DNA from: Dokdonella_A sp044227025 | GTDB taxonomy: Bacteria > Pseudomonadota > Gammaproteobacteria > Xanthomonadales > Rhodanobacteraceae | Assembly (NCBI RefSeq): GCF_044227025.1 | Contig: NZ_JBGAFX010000001.1 | Coordinates: 434,001 to 498,000, forward strand | Direction: 5' to 3' | DNA length: 64,000 bases | Notes under the pieces: model-generated | The model's database searches: none | Told to the model about the DNA's origin: nothing | What the model saw: only the letters and a program-made list of their open reading frames with translations | Shown here: piece after piece, positions 1-10,752 of the stretch | Position numbering within the stretch: position 1 is the stretch's first letter | Layout of the letters: each line of letters begins with the position of its first letter | Made by a program: the position numbers and the translations under genes

Positions 1-1830
1 CTCACTGGCGACACGAGTTTCGACGCCTCGGTACAGGCCGCGTTCCGCATCGGTCTCGAGCAGTCACGCTACGTCAATGTGCTGTCGACCCTGAAGGCGC
101 GAGAAACAGTCCAGCGGATGCAGCGCGACCCGGAGAAGACCCCGGTCGACCGCGCAGTCGGTGCCGAGATCGCGATCCGCGATGGCGCACGCGCCGTGAT
201 ACTGCCGACAATTGCGGAAATCGGCGGTCGGGTGCGCGTGACCGCCGAGGTGGTCGATCCTCAGACCCAGACCACGGTGTATTCCGAATCCGCCGACGGC
301 ATCGGCGCGGAATCCGTGCTGCCTTCGCTGGACGCGGTAAATCAGAAGTTGCGCGTGCGCCTGGGCGAAGCCCTGGCTACCGTGTCGAAGGAGTCGCGGC
401 CGCTGGACCAGGTGACGACGAAGAACCTCGATGCGCTGCGCGCGTATTCGCTTGGGGTAGAGGCGAGCATCCGGAACAACATGAAGGAGGCCTCATCGCT
501 CTTCCGGCAGGCGCTCCAATTCGATCCTCAATTCGCGCTGGCGCGCATCAATTTGGGCGAGTGTCTTGCCTATGCGGGGGATAACTCCGGCGCCACGGCG
601 GAGATGCGCAAGGCAGCGTCCGCGGAAAACCTGACGCCTCGTGACGCGCTGTATGCCAAGGCGTGGCTGGCGAATTTCGAGAATCCGCGCGCCGCTCTCG
701 AGGACTGGCAAGTGCTTGCGCGGCTCTATCCGGATTTTCCGCGCGCGAGCGGCGCCCTGGGATTCTTCCAGTACCAGGCCGCCAACGACTTTTCCGCGGC
801 GATTGCTGCAACCGAACAGAATGCCGTCAATACGAATCCGCGGCGCGGCGTTGCAGATTATCTGCTCGGTGTACTGTACTTGGGCGATGGCCGTTATGCC
901 GAGGCCCAACGACGCTTCGATCAGGCCGAAGCGAATGGGTTCAAGACGCAGAACGTGTATCGCGCGTACCTGTTCGCGGCTCAGCGTGATTTCACCAAGG
1001 CATCCACGTTGTTGTCACAAGGCACGAAAAGCGGGCTCGATAGCGAAGACGCGGAATTGCAACGCGCGCGCGCGCTGCTTTCACTCGATCGAGGAGACTG
1101 GGACGCTGCGCTGGCCGAGTTTGCGGGATCGCGCGAAGTCGATGTGGCGGACGACTCCGATCGGCAGATCACGAAGCTGATGCTGCATTCATTGAGCGAT
1201 ACGCCAGCCGAATTCAAGGTTCGTGCATCGACTTACTTGCGAGAGTGGTCATCGATGCCAAGCGCGCATCGCGAAAGCGACACGGGCCAATTCAAACTGT
1301 TGCTTGCCGCTTACCTTTCCGCTCGCGCCGGGGCGATGCCACTGGCAGCCACTGCCCTCGATCGTGTGACCGCGCAGAGTCGAAGCGGCGACTATCCATA
1401 TCTGGTGAGCCTGCTCAGGGTCGTCGAGGCCGAGCTGGCACGCGCAGGCGGCGATGCGAAGAAGTCCATTTCAATGCTCGGAGCGACCGTGGATGGCCGC
1501 GAATATTATTTGACGCATCGGGCGCTGATGGACGCGTACGCCGCGACGAATGACTACGCGCACGCACTGCGTGAGTCGCATTGGTTGGCCGAACATCGCG
1601 GCCGCGCGTACGCCGAGCAGTTTGGACAGGCGACGCTCAATCCGCTCAATGTTGCATTGGCGAACCTGGCGCTGCTGGATGCGGCAGAGTTCGCCAGTGC
1701 ACAAAAGAACCTGCCCGCCTCGCGCGAGGCACTCGGCGGTTTCCGCAAAGCTTGGCCGAACGCGGACAAACTGCCGTTCCTCAAACAGCGGCTCGAGGCG
1801 CTGAGCGAAGCCTATCGCGCGGCGCACTGA
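1..1830 (+). CDS. Cyclase/TPR protein of a RiPP cassette, C-terminal part (copy 1)
   Basis: The gene is cut by the left edge: the frame is open from base 1, and its first residues (LTGDTSFDASVQAAFR) align with the middle of the complete paralogue at 3616-6249. About 609 residues are visible. They start in the FlgO-like segment (GLEQSRYVNV, then GAEIAIRDGARAVILPT and VDPQTQTTVYS) and continue into a long helical TPR array. Both copies share a C-terminal VDGREYY.TH signature. The missing N-terminus should hold a class III nucleotide-cyclase domain and one membrane helix, as in copy 2. It ends 24 bases before the convergent stop of the peptide gene, so it sits in the same cassette as that peptide and the dehydrogenase after it. 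The assignment to the family recalled as putative peptide modification system cyclase (TIGR04510) rests on the paralogue and the neighbours. Its exact role in peptide maturation is unknown. Confidence 0.8.
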   Translation, partial: LTGDTSFDASVQAAFRIGLEQSRYVNVLSTLKARETVQRMQRDPEKTPVDRAVGAEIAIRDGARAVILPTIAEIGGRVRVTAEVVDPQTQTTVYSESADGIGAESVLPSLDAVNQKLRVRLGEALATVSKESRPLDQVTTKNLDALRAYSLGVEASIRNNMKEASSLFRQALQFDPQFALARINLGECLAYAGDNSGATAEMRKAASAENLTPRDALYAKAWLANFENPRAALEDWQVLARLYPDFPRASGALGFFQYQAANDFSAAIAATEQNAVNTNPRRGVADYLLGVLYLGDGRYAEAQRRFDQAEANGFKTQNVYRAYLFAAQRDFTKASTLLSQGTKSGLDSEDAELQRARALLSLDRGDWDAALAEFAGSREVDVADDSDRQITKLMLHSLSDTPAEFKVRASTYLREWSSMPSAHRESDTGQFKLLLAAYLSARAGAMPLAATALDRVTAQSRSGDYPYLVSLLRVVEAELARAGGDAKKSISMLGATVDGREYYLTHRALMDAYAATNDYAHALRESHWLAEHRGRAYAEQFGQATLNPLNVALANLALLDAAEFASAQKNLPASREALGGFRKAWPNADKLPFLKQRLEALSEAYRAAH

Positions 1831-1854
1831 GTCGGGTTCAACGGTGTGGCAACG

Positions 1855-2124
1855 TCATCCCACCTGGGGGACGCGCATGGCCATGGCGCTGGCGACGTCG
1901 ACATCCGACAGGTTGTCGAGCAACTTGGCGTAGTCATCCGCCGAGGCGAGCGTTCGCGGACAAATGCACGCAGCTGGAAGGTGGACAATCGTCTCTGCAT
2001 CGACCCCGAGGTCGCGCAGCGCTGCGGCCGGTTTTGCAGCGAAAGCCGAGCGGAATGCGTTGTCCTTGGCGAGCTTGCCGAGCAATGTCCTCGCCTGTTG
2101 GTCCGTAAGCTTGGAATCAGCCAT
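1855..2124 (-). CDS. NHLP-related RiPP precursor peptide, copy 1 (89 aa)
   Basis: This small acidic/helical peptide has the nitrile-hydratase-leader-like pattern LLGKLAKDNAFRSAF..KPAAALRDLGV at residues 14-41, the part expected to be recognised by maturation enzymes. The stretch after residue 45 differs from copy 2; it carries a Cys53-x-Cys55 pair and ends in MAMRVPQVG. The start at 2124 is chosen because a strong GGGAGGG ribosome site lies 4-5 bases upstream; the frame extends 13 codons further without such a site. It converges on the cyclase gene and diverges from the dehydrogenase gene. No double-glycine cleavage site is obvious, so the leader/core boundary is uncertain. The family assignment (recalled as TIGR04509) rests on the leader pattern plus the two partner genes. 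Confidence 0.8.
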   Translation of the reverse strand: MADSKLTDQQARTLLGKLAKDNAFRSAFAAKPAAALRDLGVDAETIVHLPAACICPRTLASADDYAKLLDNLSDVDVASAMAMRVPQVG

Positions 2125-2468
2125 GAATCCCTCCCGTAGTCGAAACCGGCGGCAATGTGGCATACCTGCTCCCTCACCGCCACACAGGAGCTGGGACTAG
2201 CGATGCAAGGGCTATACCAGTCACTCGAGGTGAGCGGCTTGCACCTTCCGCGATCCATGGTTCCGACAACATGGGCCGAGACGCCGATTTCATCGATGCG
2301 CGTGCCGAGTCAAAAGCCCGCTCGAAATGGCTTCGTGCGACGGTTTTCGACGACGGCTACGTCGCAATGCCCGCGCCGCTGCCGCGGCATCCGCGTCGAA
2401 GACGCGGGTGAGCTGGGCTGTGCATCGCGTAGTCTGCGTCTTGTGCTGCTTTCACACCTGGAATAACC
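2125..2468. other. 344-bp intergenic region between divergent peptide and dehydrogenase genes
   Basis: No credible gene is present. The region must contain the promoters of the leftward peptide gene and the rightward dehydrogenase, but I see no convincing -35/-10 pair. A short perfect hairpin (CCGCGTC-gaa-GACGCGG) lies near 2390-2407. The second cassette has a shorter counterpart (6522-6692). Confidence 0.5.
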
Positions 2469-3638
2469 ATGCGCTTGCGCCGCTGCCAGACCCTGCTGAT
2501 CGAGCCCCGCGAACGGCGCGAACTCGATCTTGAATTGCTGCTTTCGGTCGCGCCCAAGATCGGCTCCTCGCTCGAATGGTTCGCTCTTGCGCCACACCTG
2601 GACAAGGAGGTGCCGCTCGATCCGGCCGAGTTCGCCGTGCTCGGTGCGGTGTCGCCGACCGACTGGATCGACCGGGACGAGCTGGTGGGTGCACATGCGC
2701 CCGTCCTGGTGGATGGCCTCCGCGCCAAGGGTCTGCTCGTCGCCGAAGGCGGCGAAGCGGCGGCGGAGGTGGCCGATCGTGCGCTACGCGCCACGCACTG
2801 GCGCCCGCTGTCGGCGGTGGCGCATCGGCATTCGCGCTGGCGCAGCATCGATACGGCGGCCGAGGCACGGCGGCTGGACGAGATCTGTGGCGACGAGTGG
2901 CTGGACCATTTCGGCGCGCCGCCGCCGCCCGCAATCGACTGTGCCGCCGAAGGCAGGCGCGTCGCGCTGCCGCGCGCGGAAGTCTCCGCGCTGGACCGAC
3001 TACTTGACCGCCGCGTGACCTGCCGCAATTTCGATCCGGCTCGCGGCCTCAGCCTCGACGAGGTCGGCGCGGTGCTCTGGCGCGCGTTCGGCGCGCGCAC
3101 CGAGGTGGAAATCACCGGCGTGCGCGTGCTCAAGAAGGGCGTGCCTTCCGCCGGCGGGCTGCATCCGACCGAAGCGTACCTGCTGGTGCAGCGCGTCGAC
3201 GGTGTCACGCCGGGCCTGTACCACTACCATCCGCTGCATCACGCGCTGGAGCGCTTGCGCGAGCTGTCATCGAACGAGGCGGACGAACACAACCAGCGCT
3301 TCGTCGCGGCCCAGGCGCACTTCCGCTCGGCCCCGCTGCTGCTCGTGATGGCCAGCCGTTTCGAGCGCAATTTCTGGAAGTACCGCAACCACGCCAAGGC
3401 CTATCGCGCCACGATCCTCGATGCGGGCCACCTGTCGCAAACGCTGTATCTCGCCGCGACGGAACTCGGTCTTGCCGCGTTCATCACTGCCGCCGTGAAC
3501 GAGGGCGACATCGAAGACGCGTTCGGGCTCGATCCGATGCAGCAGGGTGTGATCGCGGTCAGCGGCTTCGGCCATCGCTCGGCGCAGCGCATCGACATCG
3601 AATTCGATCCGCTCCATGCGGTATGGCCGCCAACATGA
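2469..3638 (+). CDS. SagB-like putative peptide maturation dehydrogenase, copy 1
   Basis: This 389-residue protein has an N-terminal half of unknown fold and a C-terminal nitroreductase/SagB-type FMN domain from about residue 175. Visible signatures are RRVTCRNF (181-188), PSAGGLHPTEAY (226-237), YHYHPLHHAL and FWKYRNHAKAYRATILDAGH (302-321), which form the flavin pocket of SagB-like dehydrogenases. SagB enzymes oxidise azolines in peptides to azoles. No YcaO cyclodehydratase partner is visible here, so the reaction could be a different oxidation. It is a clear paralogue of 6693-7898. Its end is adjacent to, or overlaps, the start of the next cyclase gene, so the two are probably co-transcribed. 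The family name (putative peptide maturation dehydrogenase, TIGR04511) is recalled, not searched. Confidence 0.85.
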   Translation: MRLRRCQTLLIEPRERRELDLELLLSVAPKIGSSLEWFALAPHLDKEVPLDPAEFAVLGAVSPTDWIDRDELVGAHAPVLVDGLRAKGLLVAEGGEAAAEVADRALRATHWRPLSAVAHRHSRWRSIDTAAEARRLDEICGDEWLDHFGAPPPPAIDCAAEGRRVALPRAEVSALDRLLDRRVTCRNFDPARGLSLDEVGAVLWRAFGARTEVEITGVRVLKKGVPSAGGLHPTEAYLLVQRVDGVTPGLYHYHPLHHALERLRELSSNEADEHNQRFVAAQAHFRSAPLLLVMASRFERNFWKYRNHAKAYRATILDAGHLSQTLYLAATELGLAAFITAAVNEGDIEDAFGLDPMQQGVIAVSGFGHRSAQRIDIEFDPLHAVWPPT

Positions 3639-6249
3639 GTGGCGGGCCCGCCGCGGAGTCCCCGCTGGCACTCGCGACCCGTTCCGGCGCAAAATGCCAC
3701 CTGCCTGCCAGGGGACCACGTCGGGCGTGAACGCAGAGGCATCATCAGGGATCGAAGCAGGCGTGACCGGCACTACTTCGGTGCTGCGTACGCTTGTGCT
3801 CAGCGACCTGGTCGATTCGACCGCACTGGTCGAGCGCCTCGGCGACCAGCGCGCGGCCGAACTGTTCCGCAAGCACGACAAGGTCGCGCGTGCACTGATG
3901 CAGCGCCACGGCGGCCAGGAGATCGACAAGACCGACGGCTTCCTGCTCGTGTTCGAGCGCCCGATCCAGGCCGTCGCCTATGCGCTCGCCTACCAGCGCG
4001 AGCTCGCCCAGCTCGGCGCTCAGGAGAAGATCGACCTCGCCGCGCGCATCGGCATCCATGTCGGCGACATCGTCGTATGGGACAACAGCGCCGCCGACGT
4101 GCAGCGTGGCGCCAAGCGCACCGAAGTGGAAGGCCTGGTCAAACCGGTCGCCGCGCGCCTGATGGGCCTCGCCCTGCCGCGACAGATCCTGATGTCCGGC
4201 ACCGCTTACGACATCGCACACCGCGCCCAGGGTGAACTCGGCGAAGCGCTCGCACGCGTGCGCTGGCGCACGCATGGCCGTTACCGCTTCAAGGGCGTGC
4301 CCGACCTCGTGCCGGTATTCGAGGTCGGTGAAGAAGACTTCGCGCCTCTGCGCGCCCCGACCTGGTCCGGCAAGGCGCACCGCGAGATGCCGGTCTGGCG
4401 CCGGCCTACCGCGATGGTCATGGAAGCGATCGCCCTGCTGCTTCTGCTCGCGGTACCGACGTGGTACCTGCTCAAACCCGCGCCGGCGATCGCCTTCGCG
4501 AACCGCGACTGGGTGGTGGTGGGCGATCTGAAGAACCTGACCGGACAGAAGGTGTTTGACGAGTCCTTGCAGAGCGCGTTCCGCGTCGGACTCGAGCAAT
4601 CCCGCTATGTCAACGTCGTTCCGCAGATGCAGGTGCGCGATTCGCTCAAGCGAATGGAGCGCGATCCGATCGCCACCGCGGTGGACCGCACGATTGGCGC
4701 CGAAGTCGCTGTGCGCGAAGGTGCGCGTGCACTCGTGATCCCCACCGTTGCCGAAGTCGGCGGCCACGTGAGGATCACTGCCGAGATCGTGGATCCGAAC
4801 ACGCAGACGACGGTGTACAGCGACTCCGTCGATGCGCAGGGGGACGAGGGGCTGTTGCCCGGAATGGACGATTTGTTGCGCAAGATGCGCGGACGACTGG
4901 GCGAATCGTTGGCGTCGGTCAGCGAGGCATCAAGGCCGCTCGCGCAGATCACTACCAGCAACATCGATGCGCTGCGCGCATTGGGCAAGGCCGAAGAAGA
5001 ATACGGCCGCGGCAAGATCAACGATGCGATCATGCTACTCAAGGAAGCCTTGCGACTCGATTCGAAGTTCGCCCTGGCCTGGGTGCGATTGAGCACGCTG
5101 CAGAATGCCTTCCTCGGCGACGCAAAGGCAGCGCACGCAAGTCTGCAGTCCGCGCTCGCAAACCGTGACCGTCTGAGTGCTCGAGAGCAACTCTTCCTTG
5201 ACGGCACGGTGGCACAGTACGAAGACGCAGACCGTTGGATCGAGAAATGGACTGTCGCGACTCAGCTTTATCCCGACGCAGTCGCTGCGCAGCAAAACCT
5301 CGGAATTGGCTATTTGTGGTATCAGCATCAACTCGACGAGGCCATCCCGCATTTCTTGGCAATCGCCAATTCGCGACATCCGCTGCGCGGACTCAGCTGG
5401 TGCGCCCTCGCCGTGATCGAGACTGAGAAAGGGAACGATTCAGTCGCAATGTCGCACATTGCGAGGGCTAGAGAACTTTCTGCAGTGATGCCACATTTCG
5501 AGGACGTGGCGCCCGATCTCGCTGCGCGCCGATATGCAGCGGCGACTGCTCGCCTGAAAGCCGTTTCATCGTCGCTTCCCGAAGCGCTCCAGGCGGAGCG
5601 CCAATTGAAATTCGCGGCGATCGCCGTAGATCAGGCGGATGACGCCACCGCGAAGTCGGCGTTGGAGGCAGCGGCGCAATACGCCGATAAGTCGTCCTCT
5701 GCCCCACAGCGAGCGAGAGTTCGACTCGCGCGGGCTGCGTTCGACAATGCGACCGGCGCGACCGGCGCCGCGCAGCAACTCGTGTCGCTGATCGACGGTG
5801 AGATCATGCGGCTCAGCGAGCAGGATACGACCATAGACGGAAGTGCGCCGATCCATCTTGCGTTGGCAGCGATGCTTGCGAGCCGCTCCGGCAACTTTTC
5901 GAAGGCGAAAGCAGCGCTGGATGCATCGCGAGCAAATGCGCTCAATCACGGGTTCTACGATCGCGCAGCGCTGTGGCGGACCGCTGACTGCGAAGTACGA
6001 CTCGCGAAGGAACCCACATCGCGCGCTACGTGCCTCGCAGGCCTCGTCGATGGACGCGAGTATTATCAAACTCACGTCGCCCTGCATCTCGCGTACAAGG
6101 CAGCGGGCGCGGATGACAAGGCAGATGAGCAGGCCGCGTGGTTGCGGACACATCGCGGTCGCGCTACCGCCGAACTCGAGAACGAGGTCGCGCTCATTCC
6201 GAACCTGTTGGACGCCCGACTATTGTCGGGCGCCCGAGCCCCCCGTTGA
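3616..6249 (+). CDS. Putative peptide modification system cyclase, copy 2 (class III cyclase-like, TM, FlgO-like, TPR)
   Basis: Up to 877 residues. A class III adenylate/guanylate-cyclase-like domain spans about 53-240 (TLVLSDLVDST with Asp64, KTDGFLLVF with Asp107, KPVAARLMGL). One membrane helix follows at about 266-286, then a FlgO-like segment from about 298 and a long TPR array to the C-terminus. Both metal-binding Asp residues are present, but the position usually held by the catalytic Asn before AAR appears to be Pro177. The true start is uncertain: the longest frame overlaps the dehydrogenase by 23 bases. An ATG at 3694 and GTG codons at 3727 and 3763 are alternatives, the last lying just before the conserved domain. 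G+C drops sharply after the membrane helix, from about 4.6 kb. It probably acts at the inner membrane with the adjacent peptide and dehydrogenase; the biochemical role is unknown. Confidence 0.85.
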   Translation: MRYGRQHEWRARRGVPAGTRDPFRRKMPPACQGTTSGVNAEASSGIEAGVTGTTSVLRTLVLSDLVDSTALVERLGDQRAAELFRKHDKVARALMQRHGGQEIDKTDGFLLVFERPIQAVAYALAYQRELAQLGAQEKIDLAARIGIHVGDIVVWDNSAADVQRGAKRTEVEGLVKPVAARLMGLALPRQILMSGTAYDIAHRAQGELGEALARVRWRTHGRYRFKGVPDLVPVFEVGEEDFAPLRAPTWSGKAHREMPVWRRPTAMVMEAIALLLLLAVPTWYLLKPAPAIAFANRDWVVVGDLKNLTGQKVFDESLQSAFRVGLEQSRYVNVVPQMQVRDSLKRMERDPIATAVDRTIGAEVAVREGARALVIPTVAEVGGHVRITAEIVDPNTQTTVYSDSVDAQGDEGLLPGMDDLLRKMRGRLGESLASVSEASRPLAQITTSNIDALRALGKAEEEYGRGKINDAIMLLKEALRLDSKFALAWVRLSTLQNAFLGDAKAAHASLQSALANRDRLSAREQLFLDGTVAQYEDADRWIEKWTVATQLYPDAVAAQQNLGIGYLWYQHQLDEAIPHFLAIANSRHPLRGLSWCALAVIETEKGNDSVAMSHIARARELSAVMPHFEDVAPDLAARRYAAATARLKAVSSSLPEALQAERQLKFAAIAVDQADDATAKSALEAAAQYADKSSSAPQRARVRLARAAFDNATGATGAAQQLVSLIDGEIMRLSEQDTTIDGSAPIHLALAAMLASRSGNFSKAKAALDASRANALNHGFYDRAALWRTADCEVRLAKEPTSRATCLAGLVDGREYYQTHVALHLAYKAAGADDKADEQAAWLRTHRGRATAELENEVALIPNLLDARLLSGARAPR

Positions 6250-6260
6250 CAACAGCTGCC

Positions 6261-6521
6261 TTATTTCGCCCCGATGACGATGAACACGGCGATACAGCTC
6301 TTGTCCGTCTGCGGATCGGCAAGAAACTGCTGGCGGATCTTTGCGATATCTGTCATCGAGGGCAGGGAACGGACAGACGGCACTGCCGAGGGGTCAACGG
6401 AGATTCCGAACGGCTTCAACGCCGATGCGGGATCACCAAGCATCTGTTCGCGAAATGCCTGGTCGGTCGACAGCATTTCCAGAACTTTCGCAACGGCGTC
6501 GTTCGATGCACCTTGGATCAT
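6261..6521 (-). CDS. NHLP-related RiPP precursor peptide, copy 2 (86 aa)
   Basis: This is a paralogue of the peptide at 1855-2124. The leader part VLEMLSTDQAFREQML.DPASALKPFGI (residues 13-40) matches copy 1 position by position, and a LPSMTDIAKI block matches LASADDYAKL. The last 11-12 residues (CIAVFIVIGAK, single Cys76) share nothing with copy 1 and look like the variable product region. The start at 6521 follows a good AGGAAGGGG ribosome site. It converges on the end of the copy 2 cyclase with 11 bases between stops and diverges from the second dehydrogenase. Leader recognition and cleavage sites are inferred. Confidence 0.8.
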   Translation of the reverse strand: MIQGASNDAVAKVLEMLSTDQAFREQMLGDPASALKPFGISVDPSAVPSVRSLPSMTDIAKIRQQFLADPQTDKSCIAVFIVIGAK

Positions 6522-6692
6522 GATTTTCCCCTTCCTGAACGGAGTGTGCGATCACCGCGCAACGCTCAGGCGTCGAACGCGGCCTTGGTTTTTGCGCGCC
6601 GCGTTCAGTCGCGACAATGTGAATCATCGACGGGGCACACGGCAGCGGCACCGCCTTTCTAGCACAACTTGTCTCGCGGAACGCAGCCAGCG

Positions 6693-7898
6693 ATGAGCGA
6701 TTCGACTTGGGTCAGGCGTTGCTTTGCAGTCTATTTGCACACCGAGAGGCGAACCAGCCTCGATTTTGGGGAGTTGCTTTCCGGGCGCGATCCCGTGATC
6801 AAGGCGCGCGTCTGCATCGCCCTGGCGCCCCACCTGGCGGCACCCGTTGAGCTCGACTCGCCGCTGGTTGCCGCGCTTGATCGAATCGACGAGATGGAGT
6901 GGATGTCGTACCAGCAATTGGGCCACTCGATCGACCTGGCCCTGCTGGCGCGCCTGATCGATTGCGGTCTCGTGTTCCAACGTGGCATCGAAACGCGCGC
7001 CTACCACCGTGATTGTGCGCTGCGCGAATCGCATTGGCATCCTCTGCTCGCCACCGCGCACGCATTGTCACGCTGGAGTAATGTGGACAGCCTCGAGGCC
7101 CAGGAAGGCTCCGGCATCTGCTCGACGGCAGACCTCATTGCTGCCAGCGGCTTGCCGCCACCGCATTATCATTCGCGCAGTGACGCCGAAGCGCGTGTAG
7201 CGCTTGAGCGACCTCGCATAGGTGCACTCGATGAGGTCATGCATCGACGCACGACGTGCCGCAATTTCGATCCCGACGCCACGCTGCCAATGACGGATCT
7301 CGCGACTATCCTTCATTGTACGTTCGGCGAGCAGGGTCGCGAGCAAATCGAACCCGGCGCCGTGGCGTTGAAAAAGAACCATCCCTCGGGTGGCGGCTTG
7401 CATCCTCTGGAGGCGTACCTGCTGGTCCAGCGTGTGGAAGGTGTCGATCCGGGTCTCTACCACTACAACGTCGAGTCGCACGCGCTCGATCGGCTGCCAA
7501 CCCCCGCCGAATTCGACATCGCCGATTTCGCGCGCCGCATGGTTGCAGGACAGCACTACTTCGCGGATGCAGCCGTGCTGCTCGTCGTCGCAGTTCGCTT
7601 TCCGCGGTCGTTCTGGAAGTACCGCAAACACCCCAAGATATATCGCGCGATCCTGATCGAGAGCGGCCACGCATCGCAGAATCTCTACCTGGCCGCGACC
7701 GAACTCGGTCTCGGTGCGTATGTGACCGCGGCGATCAATGAAATCGACATCGAAGCGGCGTTTGGACTAGACCCATTGCTGGAAGGGCCGATCGCCGTGT
7801 GCGGGTTCGGTCCGCGCGCCCACACGCGAACCACGGTCGAACTCGATCCCTCCGAACGCGTGTGGGACGCGACGGGGCATCTGAAGCGTCCGACGTGA
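6693..7898 (+). CDS. SagB-like putative peptide maturation dehydrogenase, copy 2
   Basis: This 401-residue paralogue of 2469-3638 carries the same flavoprotein signatures: RRTTCRNF (185-192), PSGGGLHPLEAY (231-242), GLYHYNVESHAL, and FWKYRKHPKIYRAILIESGH later in the domain. The ATG at 6693 is preferred over an in-frame TTG at 6669; neither has a strong ribosome site. It is divergent from peptide copy 2 across a 171-bp gap. The N-terminal half is less conserved between the two copies than the flavin domain, as expected if it binds the substrate peptide (inference). Confidence 0.85.
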   Translation: MSDSTWVRRCFAVYLHTERRTSLDFGELLSGRDPVIKARVCIALAPHLAAPVELDSPLVAALDRIDEMEWMSYQQLGHSIDLALLARLIDCGLVFQRGIETRAYHRDCALRESHWHPLLATAHALSRWSNVDSLEAQEGSGICSTADLIAASGLPPPHYHSRSDAEARVALERPRIGALDEVMHRRTTCRNFDPDATLPMTDLATILHCTFGEQGREQIEPGAVALKKNHPSGGGLHPLEAYLLVQRVEGVDPGLYHYNVESHALDRLPTPAEFDIADFARRMVAGQHYFADAAVLLVVAVRFPRSFWKYRKHPKIYRAILIESGHASQNLYLAATELGLGAYVTAAINEIDIEAAFGLDPLLEGPIAVCGFGPRAHTRTTVELDPSERVWDATGHLKRPT

Positions 7899-7943
7899 TG
7901 GCCACGCGACGAGGCATTGCCGCACCGGCGTATCGGCAGATCT

Positions 7944-10178
<2,235 letters not shown>

Positions 10179-10182
10179 GCCG

Positions 10183-10653
10183 TCACGCCACATGACCGCT
10201 CTCCTTCGACAGTTCGGCCGCGCGATGCACGGCGCCGCGGATGCGCTGGTAGGTGCCGCAGCGGCAGAGGTTGCCGGCCATCGCGGCATCGATGTCGGCA
10301 TCGCTCGGCTGCGGTTTCTGCGCGAGCAGCGCGACCGCGCTCATAATCTGGCCCGACTGGCAGTAGCCGCATTGCACGACGTCGAGTTGCTGCCACGCGC
10401 GCTGCACCGGGTGCGAGCCGTCCTTCGACAGGCCTTCGATCGTCGTGATCGACTTGCCGGCTGCGGCGACCGCCGGCAGCACGCACGAGCGGACCGCCTG
10501 GCCATCGAGGTGGACCGTGCACGCACCGCACTGCGCCATGCCGCAACCGAACTTGGTGCCGGTCAGGCCGACGAGGTCGCGCAGCACCCACAACAGCGGC
10601 ATGTCGGTCGGCGCATCGACCTCATGCGACTGGCCATTGACGACGAGCTTCAT
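10183..10653 (-). CDS. 2Fe-2S subunit of the molybdenum hydroxylase (IorA-like)
   Basis: This 156-residue electron-transfer subunit has two iron-sulfur clusters. The plant-type ferredoxin cluster uses GCGMAQCGAC with Cys37, 42, 45 and 57. The second uses QCGYCQSGQIM and NLCRCGTYQRI with Cys95, 98, 130 and 132. The start at 10653 is chosen because MKLVVNGQ is the standard family N-terminus and a GGGAG site lies upstream. It passes electrons from the molybdenum cofactor subunit encoded just downstream. Confidence 0.93.
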   Translation of the reverse strand: MKLVVNGQSHEVDAPTDMPLLWVLRDLVGLTGTKFGCGMAQCGACTVHLDGQAVRSCVLPAVAAAGKSITTIEGLSKDGSHPVQRAWQQLDVVQCGYCQSGQIMSAVALLAQKPQPSDADIDAAMAGNLCRCGTYQRIRGAVHRAAELSKESGHVA

Positions 10654-10752
10654 AGGACGTCTCCCGCGGCGGGCCAAGCGCTGAGGCTACTCCCGTCGCG
10701 CTGCCCGCGCCATCGCCTTCTCGTCGATGCCGAACGCGTACAGGGCGCGTTC

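Noticed and set aside
2149..6621. Similar 11-mers GCGGCAATGTG (2149-2159) and GCGACAATGTG (6611-6621) near both cassettes
   Set aside because: Their distances to the peptide and dehydrogenase starts differ strongly between copies, and one such near match is expected by chance in gaps of this size.
1..7898. Search for a YcaO, radical-SAM, lanthionine synthetase, protease or ABC exporter gene beside the RiPP cassettes
   Set aside because: None of the frames in this stretch shows the motifs of these families; if they exist they are outside the window.
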